A stretch of DNA of 64,000 nucleotides from Bradyrhizobium sp. ORS 285 (lineage in GTDB: Bacteria > Pseudomonadota > Alphaproteobacteria > Rhizobiales > Xanthobacteraceae), in the NCBI RefSeq assembly GCF_900176205.1, contig NZ_LT859959.1, positions 3,617,001-3,681,000 on the forward strand, in the 5' to 3' direction. The translations under genes were made by a program, and so were the position numbers. Below the pieces are notes generated by a model. It saw only the letters and a program-made list of their open reading frames with translations. It searched no databases and had not been told where the DNA came from. This document shows positions 26,085-34,045 of the stretch, piece by piece; the first letter of the stretch is position 1; each line of letters opens with the position of its first letter.

Positions 26085-26285
26085 ATGGGCAAGATCATGG
26101 TGCGTTGTCCGCAGACCGGCCGCAGCATCGAGACAGGAATGGAAATGGATGCCGCGCGCTTTCAGCGCATGCCCGTGTTCTTCTCGCGCGCCTACTGCCC
26201 GCACTGCCGAACCTATCACGAATGGTTCGCCGCCCATGCCTGGGTCGAGGAGATCAGCGATCGCGAGGACATCGCGCTGGCCTGA
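26085..26285 (+). CDS. Small conserved-type protein with Cys motifs
   Basis: A 66-residue protein with CPQTGRSIETG near the N-terminus and AYCPHCRTYHEW in the middle. The CPxTG...CPHC spacing suggests a small metal-binding (zinc-ribbon-like) fold with three Cys and a His. Its function is unknown. ATG 26085 follows GGAGACTGCGA. It is convergent with the SNF2 helicase gene 30 bp away. Similar small proteins are common in Bradyrhizobium genomes, to my recollection. Confidence 0.7.
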   Translation: MGKIMVRCPQTGRSIETGMEMDAARFQRMPVFFSRAYCPHCRTYHEWFAAHAWVEEISDREDIALA

Positions 26286-26315
26286 GCGTGAGATGGGCGA
26301 TGACGCGATCATCGT

Positions 26316-29300
26316 TCAGGACAGCAGCGCGGCAATATCGTCCTCGGTGAGCGCCTTGCCAATGTTGCCTTCGTTGTCGAACAGCCGATCGGCGATCGCC
26401 TGCTTGCGCTGCTTCAACTCGCCGATCTTCTCCTCGATCGTGCCGGCGGTCACCAGCCGATAGACGAAGACCTTCTTGTCCTGGCCAATGCGGTGGGCAC
26501 GGTCGATCGCCTGGGCCTCGACGGCGGGGTTCCACCAGGGATCGTAGATGATCACGGTGTCTGCGGCCGTCAGGTTCAGCCCGACGCCGCCAGCCTTCAG
26601 ACTGATCAGGAAGACCGGACTCTTCCCTTTCTGAAACCCTTCGATCGCGCGCTTGCGATCGCGAGTCTCGCCGGTGAGAAGTTCGTAACCGATCTCAGCC
26701 GCTTGGAAGCGCTGCTCGATCAGCGCCAGCATCGAAGTGAACTGCGAGAAGATGATGATCTTGCGTCCCTCGCTGACCAGTTCCTCGACCATCTCCATGA
26801 GACGGTCGAGTTTGGCCGAGGGCCGCTCGGTCTTGTCGTCGAGCTTCACCAGCCGCGGATCGCAGCAGACCTGGCGCAGCCGCAGCAGCGCCTCGAGGAC
26901 GACGATGTGGCTGCGCGCAAGCCCCTTCTCATCGAGCGCCTTGCGCACCTTCTTGGCCATCGCCGCACGGATCGAATCATAGAGGTCGCGCTGCTTGCCC
27001 TCGATCGCGACCGTTTCGACGATGTCGACCCTGGCCGGCAGCTCGGAGGCCACCTCCTCCTTGGTCCGTCGCAACAGGAACGGCTTGACCCGGCGCGTCA
27101 GCGCCGCCGCCCGCATCTGGTCGCCCTCCTTCTCGATCGGCGAACGCCAGTTGCGGGTGAACGCGGTCTTGTCGCCGAGATAGCCGGGGTTGACGAAGCT
27201 CATGATCGACCAGAGCTCGCCGAGATGGTTCTCCATCGGCGTGCCCGTGAGGCAGAAGCGATGACTGGCCTTGATGGCGCTGAGCCAGCGCGTCGTTGCT
27301 GCGTTCGGGTTCTTGATGGTCTGCGCCTCGTCGAGGATGGCCATGTGCCAGTCGCGGCCGAGGATCAACTCATGGTCGCGCGCGATCAGGGGATAGGTCG
27401 TGAGCACCACGTCGTGCTGCGGGATCTGATCGACCAGCTCCTTGCGCGCGGCGCCGTGGAACACCAGGACCTTCAGATCAGGCACGAACTTGGCGGCCTC
27501 GTTGGACCAGTTCGTCATCAGGCTGGTCGGCGCGACGATCAGCACCGGCGCCTTGATCGCACCGCGCGCCTTTTCCAGCGCGAGCAGCGCCAGCACCTGC
27601 ACCGTCTTGCCGAGGCCCATGTCGTCGGCCAGCACGCCGCCGAGATTGGCCTGCCGCAAGAGATCGAGCCAGGCGACGCCCTGCTGCTGATAAGGCCGCA
27701 GCTTGGCCTTGAAGCCGGCAGGTAGCTCGATGTCATCGTGCCGATGCTGCCGGACCAGATCGGCCAGCCGCCGCAGATCGTCAGGTCCCTTGAATGCCTC
27801 CGCGTCATGCGCCAGCAGCGGCACCAATTGCGCACGCGACAGCCGGAGCTTGCCGGAGGCATCGAAGCTGCCGCCGCTCAGTCCCATCGTCTGCAGGGCC
27901 AGCAGGACCGGCAGGAAACGGCCGGCCGCGAGCGCCAGGTGTCGGCCGTCGGGCAGCGGCACATACATGTGCTTCGCACTGGCGTCCGCGTCGGCCAGCG
28001 CGTCGACGATCCCGGGCTGCGCGAGCAGCCGCGCCAGCAGTTCGGCGAGATCATGCGGCTTGCCGTCGATGTCGATCTTGAAGCCGAACTCGAACCAGTC
28101 GATCCCGCTGCCTTCGATCTCCATGTCGACGACGCCGGAGGACTCGGCCATCCGGAACGGGAAGGTGTCATCGATGCGGATCTCGAAGCCCTCCGCCCGC
28201 AACGCATCGACGTCGAGATGCATGAACTGCAGCCAGCGGCCCTCGTCGGCAAAAGTGAGATCACCGCCGAAGCCGCCGAAGCTGTAGGTCTGGACTTTCC
28301 TGAGCGGAACGAGCCCGAGGTCGCTCAGCCTCTTCGACGTCTTGCGCTCGTCCGCCTTGGCGCGCGTCACAAGGTGCACGCGGCCGTCGTGAAAAAGCTC
28401 GGTCTCGTTGCCGCCCTGGTCGGCTTCGATCTCGATCGGACCATAACGGAAGACCTGGCGGACCACGCCGAGCGGAAGCCCGCTGGTGTGGACGCCCTGG
28501 AAACCATAGCCCGGATAAGGTCCGCGTCGCAGGTGCAGGATCGGCACCGGCTTGGCCTCGATCTTGACGACCTCGCTCGGCGGCGACGGCAGCAGGGCGG
28601 GATCGAGCGCGGGCAGCCGCTGGCTGAGATGCCGCGAGACCTCGCCGATCACCGCCTTCGGCAGCGTCGGCGCACTCAGCAGGTGCTGCGCCATTTGCGG
28701 ATCGATCCCCGGATCGACCTCGCCGACGATTCCGGTCTTTTCCTCGGCGTACACGGGCGGATTGGCATGCAGCGCCGTCACGCCTTCGACGACGAGCCTT
28801 GCACCGACGCCTCGCAGACCGACTGGCTGCCATTCGATGCGACCACTGCGCTTGTCGCCCCAGCGCAGCAGCGGGCCGGCATGGTCGCGCCAATAGGCCC
28901 GCCCCGTGTCGACGATCCGCTTCAACAGCGCGGGAGAGCCGATTCGGAACGCCCACTGTCCGTCGAGAAAGACGTGGGGTCCAAGCCGCGTCGCGATATC
29001 GAGATCGCTGTCGCGGTAGTACGCCGCCGCATAATCGGCGCCTGCTGGCATCCTCTCGACCTTCGAGAACGCTCCGGAAAAGCTGTTGTCCTTGCCGACC
29101 CGAACCGACCACAGTCGGACGACCGGATAGGCTGCGCCTCCGGACTCGGAATGCGGCTGCACACCATAGATCAGCCTCTGCTTGACCGCGGGAGGATAGG
29201 CCTCCCCACGGCTGACCGCGCCAATCCTGTTCAGCCAGGTCGTAATCTCCGGCGGCAGCACCACCGGGCTCGCCTTCTCCAGCTTCGCCGGTTTCCTCAC

Positions 29301-29612
29301 GTCGGCGCCATCTTCCTCCGGCGGCTCGATCGCTTCGAGCAGCACGGCCGCGACATGCTTGCAGTTGAATTGCATCGGGCACGTACACGTTCCGATGACG
29401 CCGACGCGCCCGTGCTTGTCCGGCTTCAGCCTGATCTCGACCTCATACGGCCAGGATTGCGAGCCATTTACCGACGCGGCCAGCTCGAGGCCGTCGTCGC
29501 TGATCTCGAGATCGAAAACGCCGCCACCGCGCTGGAGGAGCTCCGCCTTCTGAAAGGCGGCATGGCTGAAAAGCGAACGGATGGCCCCGGGCTTTTTGAA
29601 GGGAAGCGGCAT
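26316..29612 (-). CDS. SNF2-family helicase with SWIM zinc finger
   Basis: A 1,098-residue Swi2/Snf2-type DNA translocase. The N-terminal SWIM finger is CTCPMQFNCKH (about residues 74-84), followed by a long middle region. The ATPase motor has DDMGLGKTVQVLALL (Walker A), DEAQTIKNP (motif II) and LTGTPMENHL. The C-terminal helicase lobe has LKAGGVGLNLTAADTVI and AIDRAHRIGQ. All motor motifs are intact. ATG 29612 begins MPLPFKKPG; the upstream open frame is non-conserved. Bacterial relatives are RapA-like or of unknown role in transcription or repair. It appears monocistronic. Confidence 0.92.
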   Translation of the reverse strand: MPLPFKKPGAIRSLFSHAAFQKAELLQRGGGVFDLEISDDGLELAASVNGSQSWPYEVEIRLKPDKHGRVGVIGTCTCPMQFNCKHVAAVLLEAIEPPEEDGADVRKPAKLEKASPVVLPPEITTWLNRIGAVSRGEAYPPAVKQRLIYGVQPHSESGGAAYPVVRLWSVRVGKDNSFSGAFSKVERMPAGADYAAAYYRDSDLDIATRLGPHVFLDGQWAFRIGSPALLKRIVDTGRAYWRDHAGPLLRWGDKRSGRIEWQPVGLRGVGARLVVEGVTALHANPPVYAEEKTGIVGEVDPGIDPQMAQHLLSAPTLPKAVIGEVSRHLSQRLPALDPALLPSPPSEVVKIEAKPVPILHLRRGPYPGYGFQGVHTSGLPLGVVRQVFRYGPIEIEADQGGNETELFHDGRVHLVTRAKADERKTSKRLSDLGLVPLRKVQTYSFGGFGGDLTFADEGRWLQFMHLDVDALRAEGFEIRIDDTFPFRMAESSGVVDMEIEGSGIDWFEFGFKIDIDGKPHDLAELLARLLAQPGIVDALADADASAKHMYVPLPDGRHLALAAGRFLPVLLALQTMGLSGGSFDASGKLRLSRAQLVPLLAHDAEAFKGPDDLRRLADLVRQHRHDDIELPAGFKAKLRPYQQQGVAWLDLLRQANLGGVLADDMGLGKTVQVLALLALEKARGAIKAPVLIVAPTSLMTNWSNEAAKFVPDLKVLVFHGAARKELVDQIPQHDVVLTTYPLIARDHELILGRDWHMAILDEAQTIKNPNAATTRWLSAIKASHRFCLTGTPMENHLGELWSIMSFVNPGYLGDKTAFTRNWRSPIEKEGDQMRAAALTRRVKPFLLRRTKEEVASELPARVDIVETVAIEGKQRDLYDSIRAAMAKKVRKALDEKGLARSHIVVLEALLRLRQVCCDPRLVKLDDKTERPSAKLDRLMEMVEELVSEGRKIIIFSQFTSMLALIEQRFQAAEIGYELLTGETRDRKRAIEGFQKGKSPVFLISLKAGGVGLNLTAADTVIIYDPWWNPAVEAQAIDRAHRIGQDKKVFVYRLVTAGTIEEKIGELKQRKQAIADRLFDNEGNIGKALTEDDIAALLS

Positions 29613-29753
29613 GATGGTGAACCTGACGCACGCCAACGTGGCTGCGCAGCACCCATGTAGCACGATCAGCGCCGAAAGATGGGCGTAGGCCTGCGGCCTG
29701 GGGATATCTCCGCGGAACGGCGCGCCTGTTGGCCCCAACCGCGCAACGCGAGT

Positions 29754-30731
29754 TCAGCTCTGCGCGGAAGGGCGCCGCACGCCAGCGGCGTTCGCAGCCG
29801 GCATGAGCGGCTGCCCGATCCAGCCGCGGTTGAGCAGCCGCGTGAAGGACGGACAAGGCTCGCCGCAGAGGCGCGCCATGGCCTCCTGATAGGGGCCGAC
29901 GGTGCGTAATCTCGGCGGCAACGCCGCGTAGAGCCGCGGCAGCCAGATCCGCGCCCGCGCGGCGCTGCGATGCTCGCGCGCGCCATCCGGCAGATCGAAC
30001 GCCAACCGCAACCTCTCCGGCAGCATCTCGGCAGTCAGCGCGGAGAACCAGCGCGGCGGCCCGACCCAGGTCGCCTCGCCCGAGAAGATGCGCTGGGCGA
30101 TATCGCGCGCGGCGGTGCTGACCGTCAGTGTCTCCGACTCCATCATCGCGGCCGTGTAGATCTTGAAGGACACCCAGTCCGCCGGCAGCACGTCGCGAGG
30201 AATGCCGAACAGCCCGGCGAAGCGCATCGCCTCGCGCCAATACTGTTCGCGCTCGGCATCGGTCAGCGGCGGACACAGCAGGCCGTACGACATCATCGCC
30301 GTCTCGACCAGCGTCGCATGCACCCAGCGCAACGCCTCGACGTCATTGGCGCGGTAGCGCGAACCGGCCGCGAACGGCCCGGCCGTCTCCGTCATCACGC
30401 CACCGACGGCCGCGTGACGCCGGTACAGCCAACGTGCGACGGCGGCCGCCTGGTCGCGCGTGCCGAACACCATCGTGTAGACGATGCTGAAGGTGCGGTG
30501 GAAGCGGCCGAGCGGGTCGGCGAACACCTTCGACTGCTCGGCAATGCCGGCCGACACCCAGGGATGAGCGAGCTGCAACAGCAGCGCGCGGCCGGCGCCG
30601 AGAAACAGCGCCGCCTCGCGATGCACCCGCCACATCACGCTGTCGGGGCCGAGCACGCCGTCGCCCGCTTGCGCGGGCGCCGAGAGCACCTCGTCGAGGC
30701 AACGCGCGAAATCGGCCTCGCTGACGATCAC
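29754..30731 (-). CDS. MpaB-family (DUF2236) oxygenase
   Basis: A 325-residue all-helical protein of the MpaB/latex-clearing-type (DUF2236) family. Family stretches are seen in MWRVHREAALFLGAGRALLL, LAHPWVSAGIAEQS, TVYTMVFGT-like FSIVYTMVFGTRDQA, and WVHATLVETA with the conserved His that may bind haem. GTG 30731 overlaps the GST stop codon (GTGA), so the two are translationally coupled. Family members oxidise hydrophobic substrates; the substrate here is unknown. Confidence 0.83.
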   Translation of the reverse strand: MIVSEADFARCLDEVLSAPAQAGDGVLGPDSVMWRVHREAALFLGAGRALLLQLAHPWVSAGIAEQSKVFADPLGRFHRTFSIVYTMVFGTRDQAAAVARWLYRRHAAVGGVMTETAGPFAAGSRYRANDVEALRWVHATLVETAMMSYGLLCPPLTDAEREQYWREAMRFAGLFGIPRDVLPADWVSFKIYTAAMMESETLTVSTAARDIAQRIFSGEATWVGPPRWFSALTAEMLPERLRLAFDLPDGAREHRSAARARIWLPRLYAALPPRLRTVGPYQEAMARLCGEPCPSFTRLLNRGWIGQPLMPAANAAGVRRPSAQS

Positions 30732-31432
30732 GGCCGCTTCGGGATCTCCAGCCCGCGTTGCACCGCCGGCCGCGCCAGGCCGCGCTCCAGCCAGGCCGGC
30801 ACGTGCTTGAGTTCGTCGAAGGCCGAGATTTCGCGCGCGCCGTAGAAACCGATCAGGTTGCGCACCCATCCCAGAGTTGCGATGTCGGCGATGGTGTAGT
30901 CGCCGTCCATGATCCACTCGCGCCCGTCGAGCCGCGCCTCGAGCACGCCGAGCAGCCGCTTGCTCTCGGCCACGTAGCGCTGCAGCGGCCGCTTGTCCTC
31001 ATACTCGCGACCGGCGAATTTGTGGAAGAAGCCGAGCTGGCCGAACATGGGCCCGACGCCGCCCATCTGGAAATGCAGCCACTGGATGGTCTGCCAGCGC
31101 CGCGCCGGATCGCTCGGCAGGAATTTTCCGGTCTTCTCGGCAAGGTACTGCAGGATCGCACCGGATTCGAACAGGCCGAGCGGCTGGCCGCCAGGACCGT
31201 CGGGATCGATGATCGCCGGGATCTTGCCGTTCGGATTGAGCGACAGGAATTCCGGCGTCTTCTGGTCGTCCTTGCCAAAATCAATCGTGTGCGGCTCGTA
31301 GGCCAGCTCGGTCTCCTCCAGCATGATCGAGACCTTCACGCCGTTGGGCGTCGGCAGCGAATAGAGCTGGATGCGGTCGGGATGCTGCGCCGGCCAGCGC
31401 TTAGTGATGGGGAAGCTGGAAAGGTCGGACAT
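30728..31432 (-). CDS. Glutathione S-transferase, YghU/Ure2-like
   Basis: A 234-residue GST. The N-terminal thioredoxin-like domain has LYSLPTPNGVKVSIMLEE and the glutathione-binding turn GKIPAIIDPDG with FESGAILQYLAEKTG. The C-terminal helical domain contains DGDYTIADIATLGWV. The TPNG N-terminus is that of the YghU/Ure2p group, which uses two glutathiones and acts as a disulfide-bond or peroxide reductase. It is coupled to the MpaB-type oxygenase gene, hinting at joint handling of a reactive product. Confidence 0.9.
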   Translation of the reverse strand: MSDLSSFPITKRWPAQHPDRIQLYSLPTPNGVKVSIMLEETELAYEPHTIDFGKDDQKTPEFLSLNPNGKIPAIIDPDGPGGQPLGLFESGAILQYLAEKTGKFLPSDPARRWQTIQWLHFQMGGVGPMFGQLGFFHKFAGREYEDKRPLQRYVAESKRLLGVLEARLDGREWIMDGDYTIADIATLGWVRNLIGFYGAREISAFDELKHVPAWLERGLARPAVQRGLEIPKRP

Positions 31433-31558
31433 GATGGCTTGGCTCGCCTGTTGCGTTGAGGTCTCAATCTAAGCCCATGCGCTCGCGTCGCAAGACATGA
31501 GCTGGGAACCGGTGCGGCAGGATGGTCTTATCGTGCAGCCGATGTGCAGAGATGGCGC

Positions 31559-31906
31559 ATGCCGAGTCCGACCTATGACCTGATCATGCAGGCGATGATG
31601 AGGCGCCAACAGTTGCTGTGCATGTATCGCGGCCACGCCCGCGCGGTCTGTCCGATCATTCTGGGCCACACAGCGGGCCGCGAGCGCGTGCTCGCCTTCC
31701 AGTTCGCGGGTGGCGCGAGCAGCGGTCTGCCGCGGGGCGGTCAGTGGAAGTGCTTCGACGTGGCCGAGATGAGCGAGGTCGAGTTGCGCGAGGGACGCTG
31801 GCATTCCGGGCGCAGCCACAGCCAGCCGCAATATTGCGTCGCCGATGTCGATCTCGACGTGAATCCGGACAGCCCGTACGATCCGAAGCGCAAGCCCAGG
31901 CGGTGA
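31559..31906 (+). CDS. Small WYL-like hypothetical protein
   Basis: A 115-residue protein. Residues 4-50 (YDLIMQAMMRRQQLLCMYRG, then VCPIILGHTAGRERVLAFQF) resemble the core of WYL domains, which bind nucleic acid or nucleotide ligands, but without a helix-turn-helix. The C-terminus is polar and basic (DPKRKPRR). The frame extends to GTG 31544, but ATG 31559 has GAG in a reasonable place. Its function is unknown, and it is convergent with the next small gene with 3 bp between stops. Confidence 0.62.
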   Translation: MPSPTYDLIMQAMMRRQQLLCMYRGHARAVCPIILGHTAGRERVLAFQFAGGASSGLPRGGQWKCFDVAEMSEVELREGRWHSGRSHSQPQYCVADVDLDVNPDSPYDPKRKPRR

Positions 31907-31909
31907 GGT

Positions 31910-32182
31910 TTACTGCGGCTCGCGCAGACGCACGCGCAGGAGCGCCGGCAGCTTCGACGTCGTCTCGTGCTGTGCGAGTTTCGCCGCAACCCGGCGCATC
32001 AGCGCCAACGCGCCCTGCTTCGCAAACAGCTTGATGCCGCGATAGCTGAAGTCGACCACCACCTCATGATAGCGCATGCCCTTGCCGCCCTTGACCAGGC
32101 CAAGGTCGCGCACCAGGCAATAATGCCCGTCGCTCATGCGTGCCAATCGGGTGTTCTCGAACATGGGAGCGAAGCAATGCAC
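31910..32182 (-). CDS. Small hypothetical protein
   Basis: A reading frame of 90 codons (GTG 32182; ATG at 32164 would give 84). The sequence (ARMSDGHYCLVRDLGLVKGG, then MRYHEVVVDFSYRGIKLFAKQ) has a balanced composition. The third-position GC pattern suggests it, and not the opposite strand, is the coding frame. No family was recognised. No clear ribosome site precedes either start, so existence and start are only moderately supported. Confidence 0.5.
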   Translation of the reverse strand: MHCFAPMFENTRLARMSDGHYCLVRDLGLVKGGKGMRYHEVVVDFSYRGIKLFAKQGALALMRRVAAKLAQHETTSKLPALLRVRLREPQ

Positions 32183-32217
32183 CGAGTCGCGAATCCGTCA
32201 AGATTGACAGGAACGAC

Positions 32218-33297
32218 TCAGGAACTGAGCACGTCCGCCACGCGGCGTCGGGGCGCGAATGGCAGCGAGGGTCCATAGCCGAAGCGCAGCACGAGGTCCG
32301 GCCGTCGGTCTGTGCCGATCAATCGCGCCAGTTCGGGACGCAGCGCGGCCACTTCGACCGGCTGGTTGATGAAGGCGAGCTTCAGTCCGAGCTGTGTCGC
32401 TTCGAGCGCGAAGCGCTGGCAGGCCTGCCCTGCCCTGATCCAGCCGGCTGGATCAGCCTGCTCGGCCACGAACACGGCAATCCCAGCCGATGAAGTGATC
32501 TGGCGCGCATATTTGTCGTTCTCGGCCGCCGCATCGAACACCCGATCGAAAGCGACGCCGCCGAGCACCGAAGGCAGCGACGGATTGCCGCTCGCGGCCG
32601 CGAACAATCCGTCACCACTCTCCATCGCACTGCGCGGATTGAACCGGATCCAGCTCTTCAACTCGCGCATGAAAGCCGCATCATGCATCTGCGCGTCATT
32701 GCCGGCGATCACGAGATCGCGGATATCAGCAACACGTGCGGGCGCCGTGATGAGGACGAGATCGACTCCGGGCATGGATGCCGCCGACTGCAGCGCGACG
32801 AGTTCGCCGGTCGGCACCGGACGTCCGTCATATTCGCTCCGCGTCGACTGCCTGCGGACGATCGAACCCAACAACGGATCGTCGTTCCGATCGGCCGTCG
32901 TGAAGGTGTATCGCACCGTCTGTCCGTCGATGCTGATCTCGCCGGGACGGCCGCTGCACGCAGCGGCAATCGCAAGGTTGGTCGCGGCGCAGCCCAGGCT
33001 GACGAACAGGTGATGATCGTCGGGATCGACCGCCGACGTCCGGCGCGACAGATCAGGTCGCACCTCGATGACATCTCGCGCCACGCGAAAGCGCCACGGC
33101 TGGGTGTTGTGGCTGTTGGCCGCGAGCGTCGCGTAGCGGATGACGTCGGAGATCTCCGGCGACAATGGGCCACGCAGCCGCGCGCTGTACTCGTCATACT
33201 CGGACATCGTCCCGGTGGCGGCCCGCCAGGCAGCCGAGCCGAGCGCGCCCGTGAGCAGCACGCCACCCGCTCCCAAAAGGATCTGCCGTCTGTTCAT
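32218..33297 (-). CDS. Tat-exported nitroreductase-like (Acg family) protein
   Basis: A 359-residue protein starting MNRRQILLGAGGVLLTGALG, a twin-arginine signal. The mature part has the nitroreductase-type flavin-binding stretch AANSHNTQPWRF and IVRRQSTRSEYDGRPV, as in Acg/Rv2032-like proteins. It may bind FMN, but export by Tat and weak conservation leave the activity open. ATG 33297 is preferred over the adjacent GTG at 33300. It is divergent from the candidate small RNA promoter at 33408. Confidence 0.82.
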   Translation of the reverse strand: MNRRQILLGAGGVLLTGALGSAAWRAATGTMSEYDEYSARLRGPLSPEISDVIRYATLAANSHNTQPWRFRVARDVIEVRPDLSRRTSAVDPDDHHLFVSLGCAATNLAIAAACSGRPGEISIDGQTVRYTFTTADRNDDPLLGSIVRRQSTRSEYDGRPVPTGELVALQSAASMPGVDLVLITAPARVADIRDLVIAGNDAQMHDAAFMRELKSWIRFNPRSAMESGDGLFAAASGNPSLPSVLGGVAFDRVFDAAAENDKYARQITSSAGIAVFVAEQADPAGWIRAGQACQRFALEATQLGLKLAFINQPVEVAALRPELARLIGTDRRPDLVLRFGYGPSLPFAPRRRVADVLSS

Positions 33298-33382
33298 CAC
33301 AACACGCCCGCCATCATCCTCGTGAGATCACGATAGAGGCGCATCAGAGCCTCGCGTTGCTTCAGATCAAGCCGTAACACGC

Positions 33383-33436
33383 TAATAATAAAATTCGCCC
33401 GCCGCTGTTGACACCACCAGCAAAGGCGCGTAGTTA
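33383..33436 (+). promoter_or_regulatory. Sigma70-like promoter for a candidate small RNA
   Basis: TTGACA (33408-33413), a 17-bp spacer, and TAGTTA (33431-33436). An A/T-rich block (AATAATAAAATT, around 33384-33395) lies just upstream and looks like an UP element. Such a strong-looking -35 is unusual among the GC-rich gaps of this window. Expected transcription start is near 33443, with no credible reading frame behind it but an intrinsic terminator 160 bp further on. Confidence 0.55.
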
Positions 33437-33442
33437 CGCCGG

Positions 33443-33638
33443 CCTCGCGGGCAACTGCGCACGCGACACTGATGAGCAAGACCATGTCATTTCGCTTCGA
33501 ACATCTGATCTGCACCTCCAGCGGCTTCGTGCCGATGGATGGCGCATGCCTTGCTCGGGGGAGCGGTCTTGCTTGAGGCAAGATCAACAGTCTGTTCACA
33601 CGGACCCTCCCGAGCCAGCCGCTCCGGAGGGTTTTTTG
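33443..33638 (+). ncRNA. Candidate small RNA of about 195 nt
   Basis: The region between the promoter at 33408 and the terminator at 33604 lacks a convincing protein. It can fold into a rod: GAGCAAGACC (near 33472-33481) pairs with GGTCTTGCTT (near 33568-33577) over 10 bp, and ACTGAT next to it can pair with ATC..AGT beyond the 3' arm. A rod of this size recalls 6S RNA, but I cannot assign it to that family. It is divergent from the nitroreductase-like gene and lies upstream of the Y RNA-like region. Confidence 0.45.
33604..33637 (+). terminator. Intrinsic terminator
   Basis: Stem ACCCTCC (33604-33610) with GGAGGGT (33626-33632), inner GAGC/GCTC pairing, followed by six T (33632-33637). This is one of the two textbook intrinsic terminators in the window. 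It is read on the plus strand, where no protein gene lies upstream, which supports a noncoding transcript ending here. Confidence 0.8.
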
Positions 33639-33799
33639 TTGCCCTCGCGAGCCGGCGGCACGGCGAACTACACGAAATGCCCCGGCCATCGGCCGGAACG
33701 GGAGACCCGGATCCCGGGGCTCGCGCAGGTGATGCGCGTGCCCAAGAGCGCGGGGCCTGTCGGAGGGAACGAGGCGTGAAGCCGGACACCAATGACAGA

Positions 33800-33882
33800 G
33801 CGAACTCCAAGGAGTTCGCAACAGGCGGCGCCAATGAGCGCCGCAGACAAGTTATTTGACTTCCCGGCCGTTCACGGCCGGG
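33800..33882 (+). other. Run of hairpins upstream of the Y RNA-like element
   Basis: Three perfect hairpins follow one another: GCGAACTCC/GGAGTTCGC (33800-33819, 9 bp, AA between arms), GCGGCGC/GCGCCGC (33825-33844, 7 bp, loop CAATGA) and CCCGGCCG/CGGCCGGG (33863-33882, 8 bp, loop TTCA). The last shares its 3' arm with the proposed Y-stem of the next feature, so the two foldings compete. No reading frame is supported here. It could be a leader, a processing region or further structured RNA. Confidence 0.5.
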
Positions 33883-34032
33883 AGCTGCTGGTGGTGAAGG
33901 GCTCGGCTCCTTCGTATCATTGGTGCTGCGGGTTCGACTCCCGCCCGGCGTTCCATGCGCCGGTAGCTCAGTGGCAGAGCACTATCCGCTCCACGCAAGT
34001 GGTGCGGACCTCAGCATTCGCCCGTTCCCGGC
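33877..34032 (+). ncRNA. Y RNA-like (YrlA-type) RNA with circularly permuted tRNA mimic
   Basis: Elements in order: outer stem 33877-33883/34026-34032 (GCCGGGA/TCCCGGC); after an asymmetric internal loop, a second stem 33893-33898/34017-34022 (GGTGAA/TTCGCC). Then comes a perfect T arm (GCGGG, loop TTCGACT, CCCGC; 33928-33944), acceptor 3' strand CCGGCGT (33945-33951), TCCA (33952-33955), one T, acceptor 5' strand GCGCCGG (33957-33963), TA and D arm GCTC-AGTGGCA-GAGC (33966-33980). A GCAA-capped hairpin (33985-34008) follows. The tRNA halves are thus in permuted order, as in bacterial YrlA RNAs. The Ro/Rsr gene starts 100 bp downstream. Ends are estimates. Confidence 0.72.
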
Positions 34033-34045
34033 GCGTGGTCCCCAT

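Noticed and set aside
33408..33779. A 123-codon protein in place of the candidate small RNA
   Set aside because: The frame runs through the intrinsic terminator, has no ribosome site and no domain-like composition.
33877..34032. Permuted (two-piece) tmRNA of the alphaproteobacterial type
   Set aside because: tmRNA has a degenerate D region and a tag-coding frame. Here the D arm is canonical and no tag-peptide frame is seen.
33957..34036. An ordinary tRNA gene starting at the acceptor strand
   Set aside because: The 5' acceptor and D arm look normal, but no anticodon loop or T arm follows. The matching T arm and 3' acceptor strand lie upstream, so a normal tRNA gene cannot be folded.
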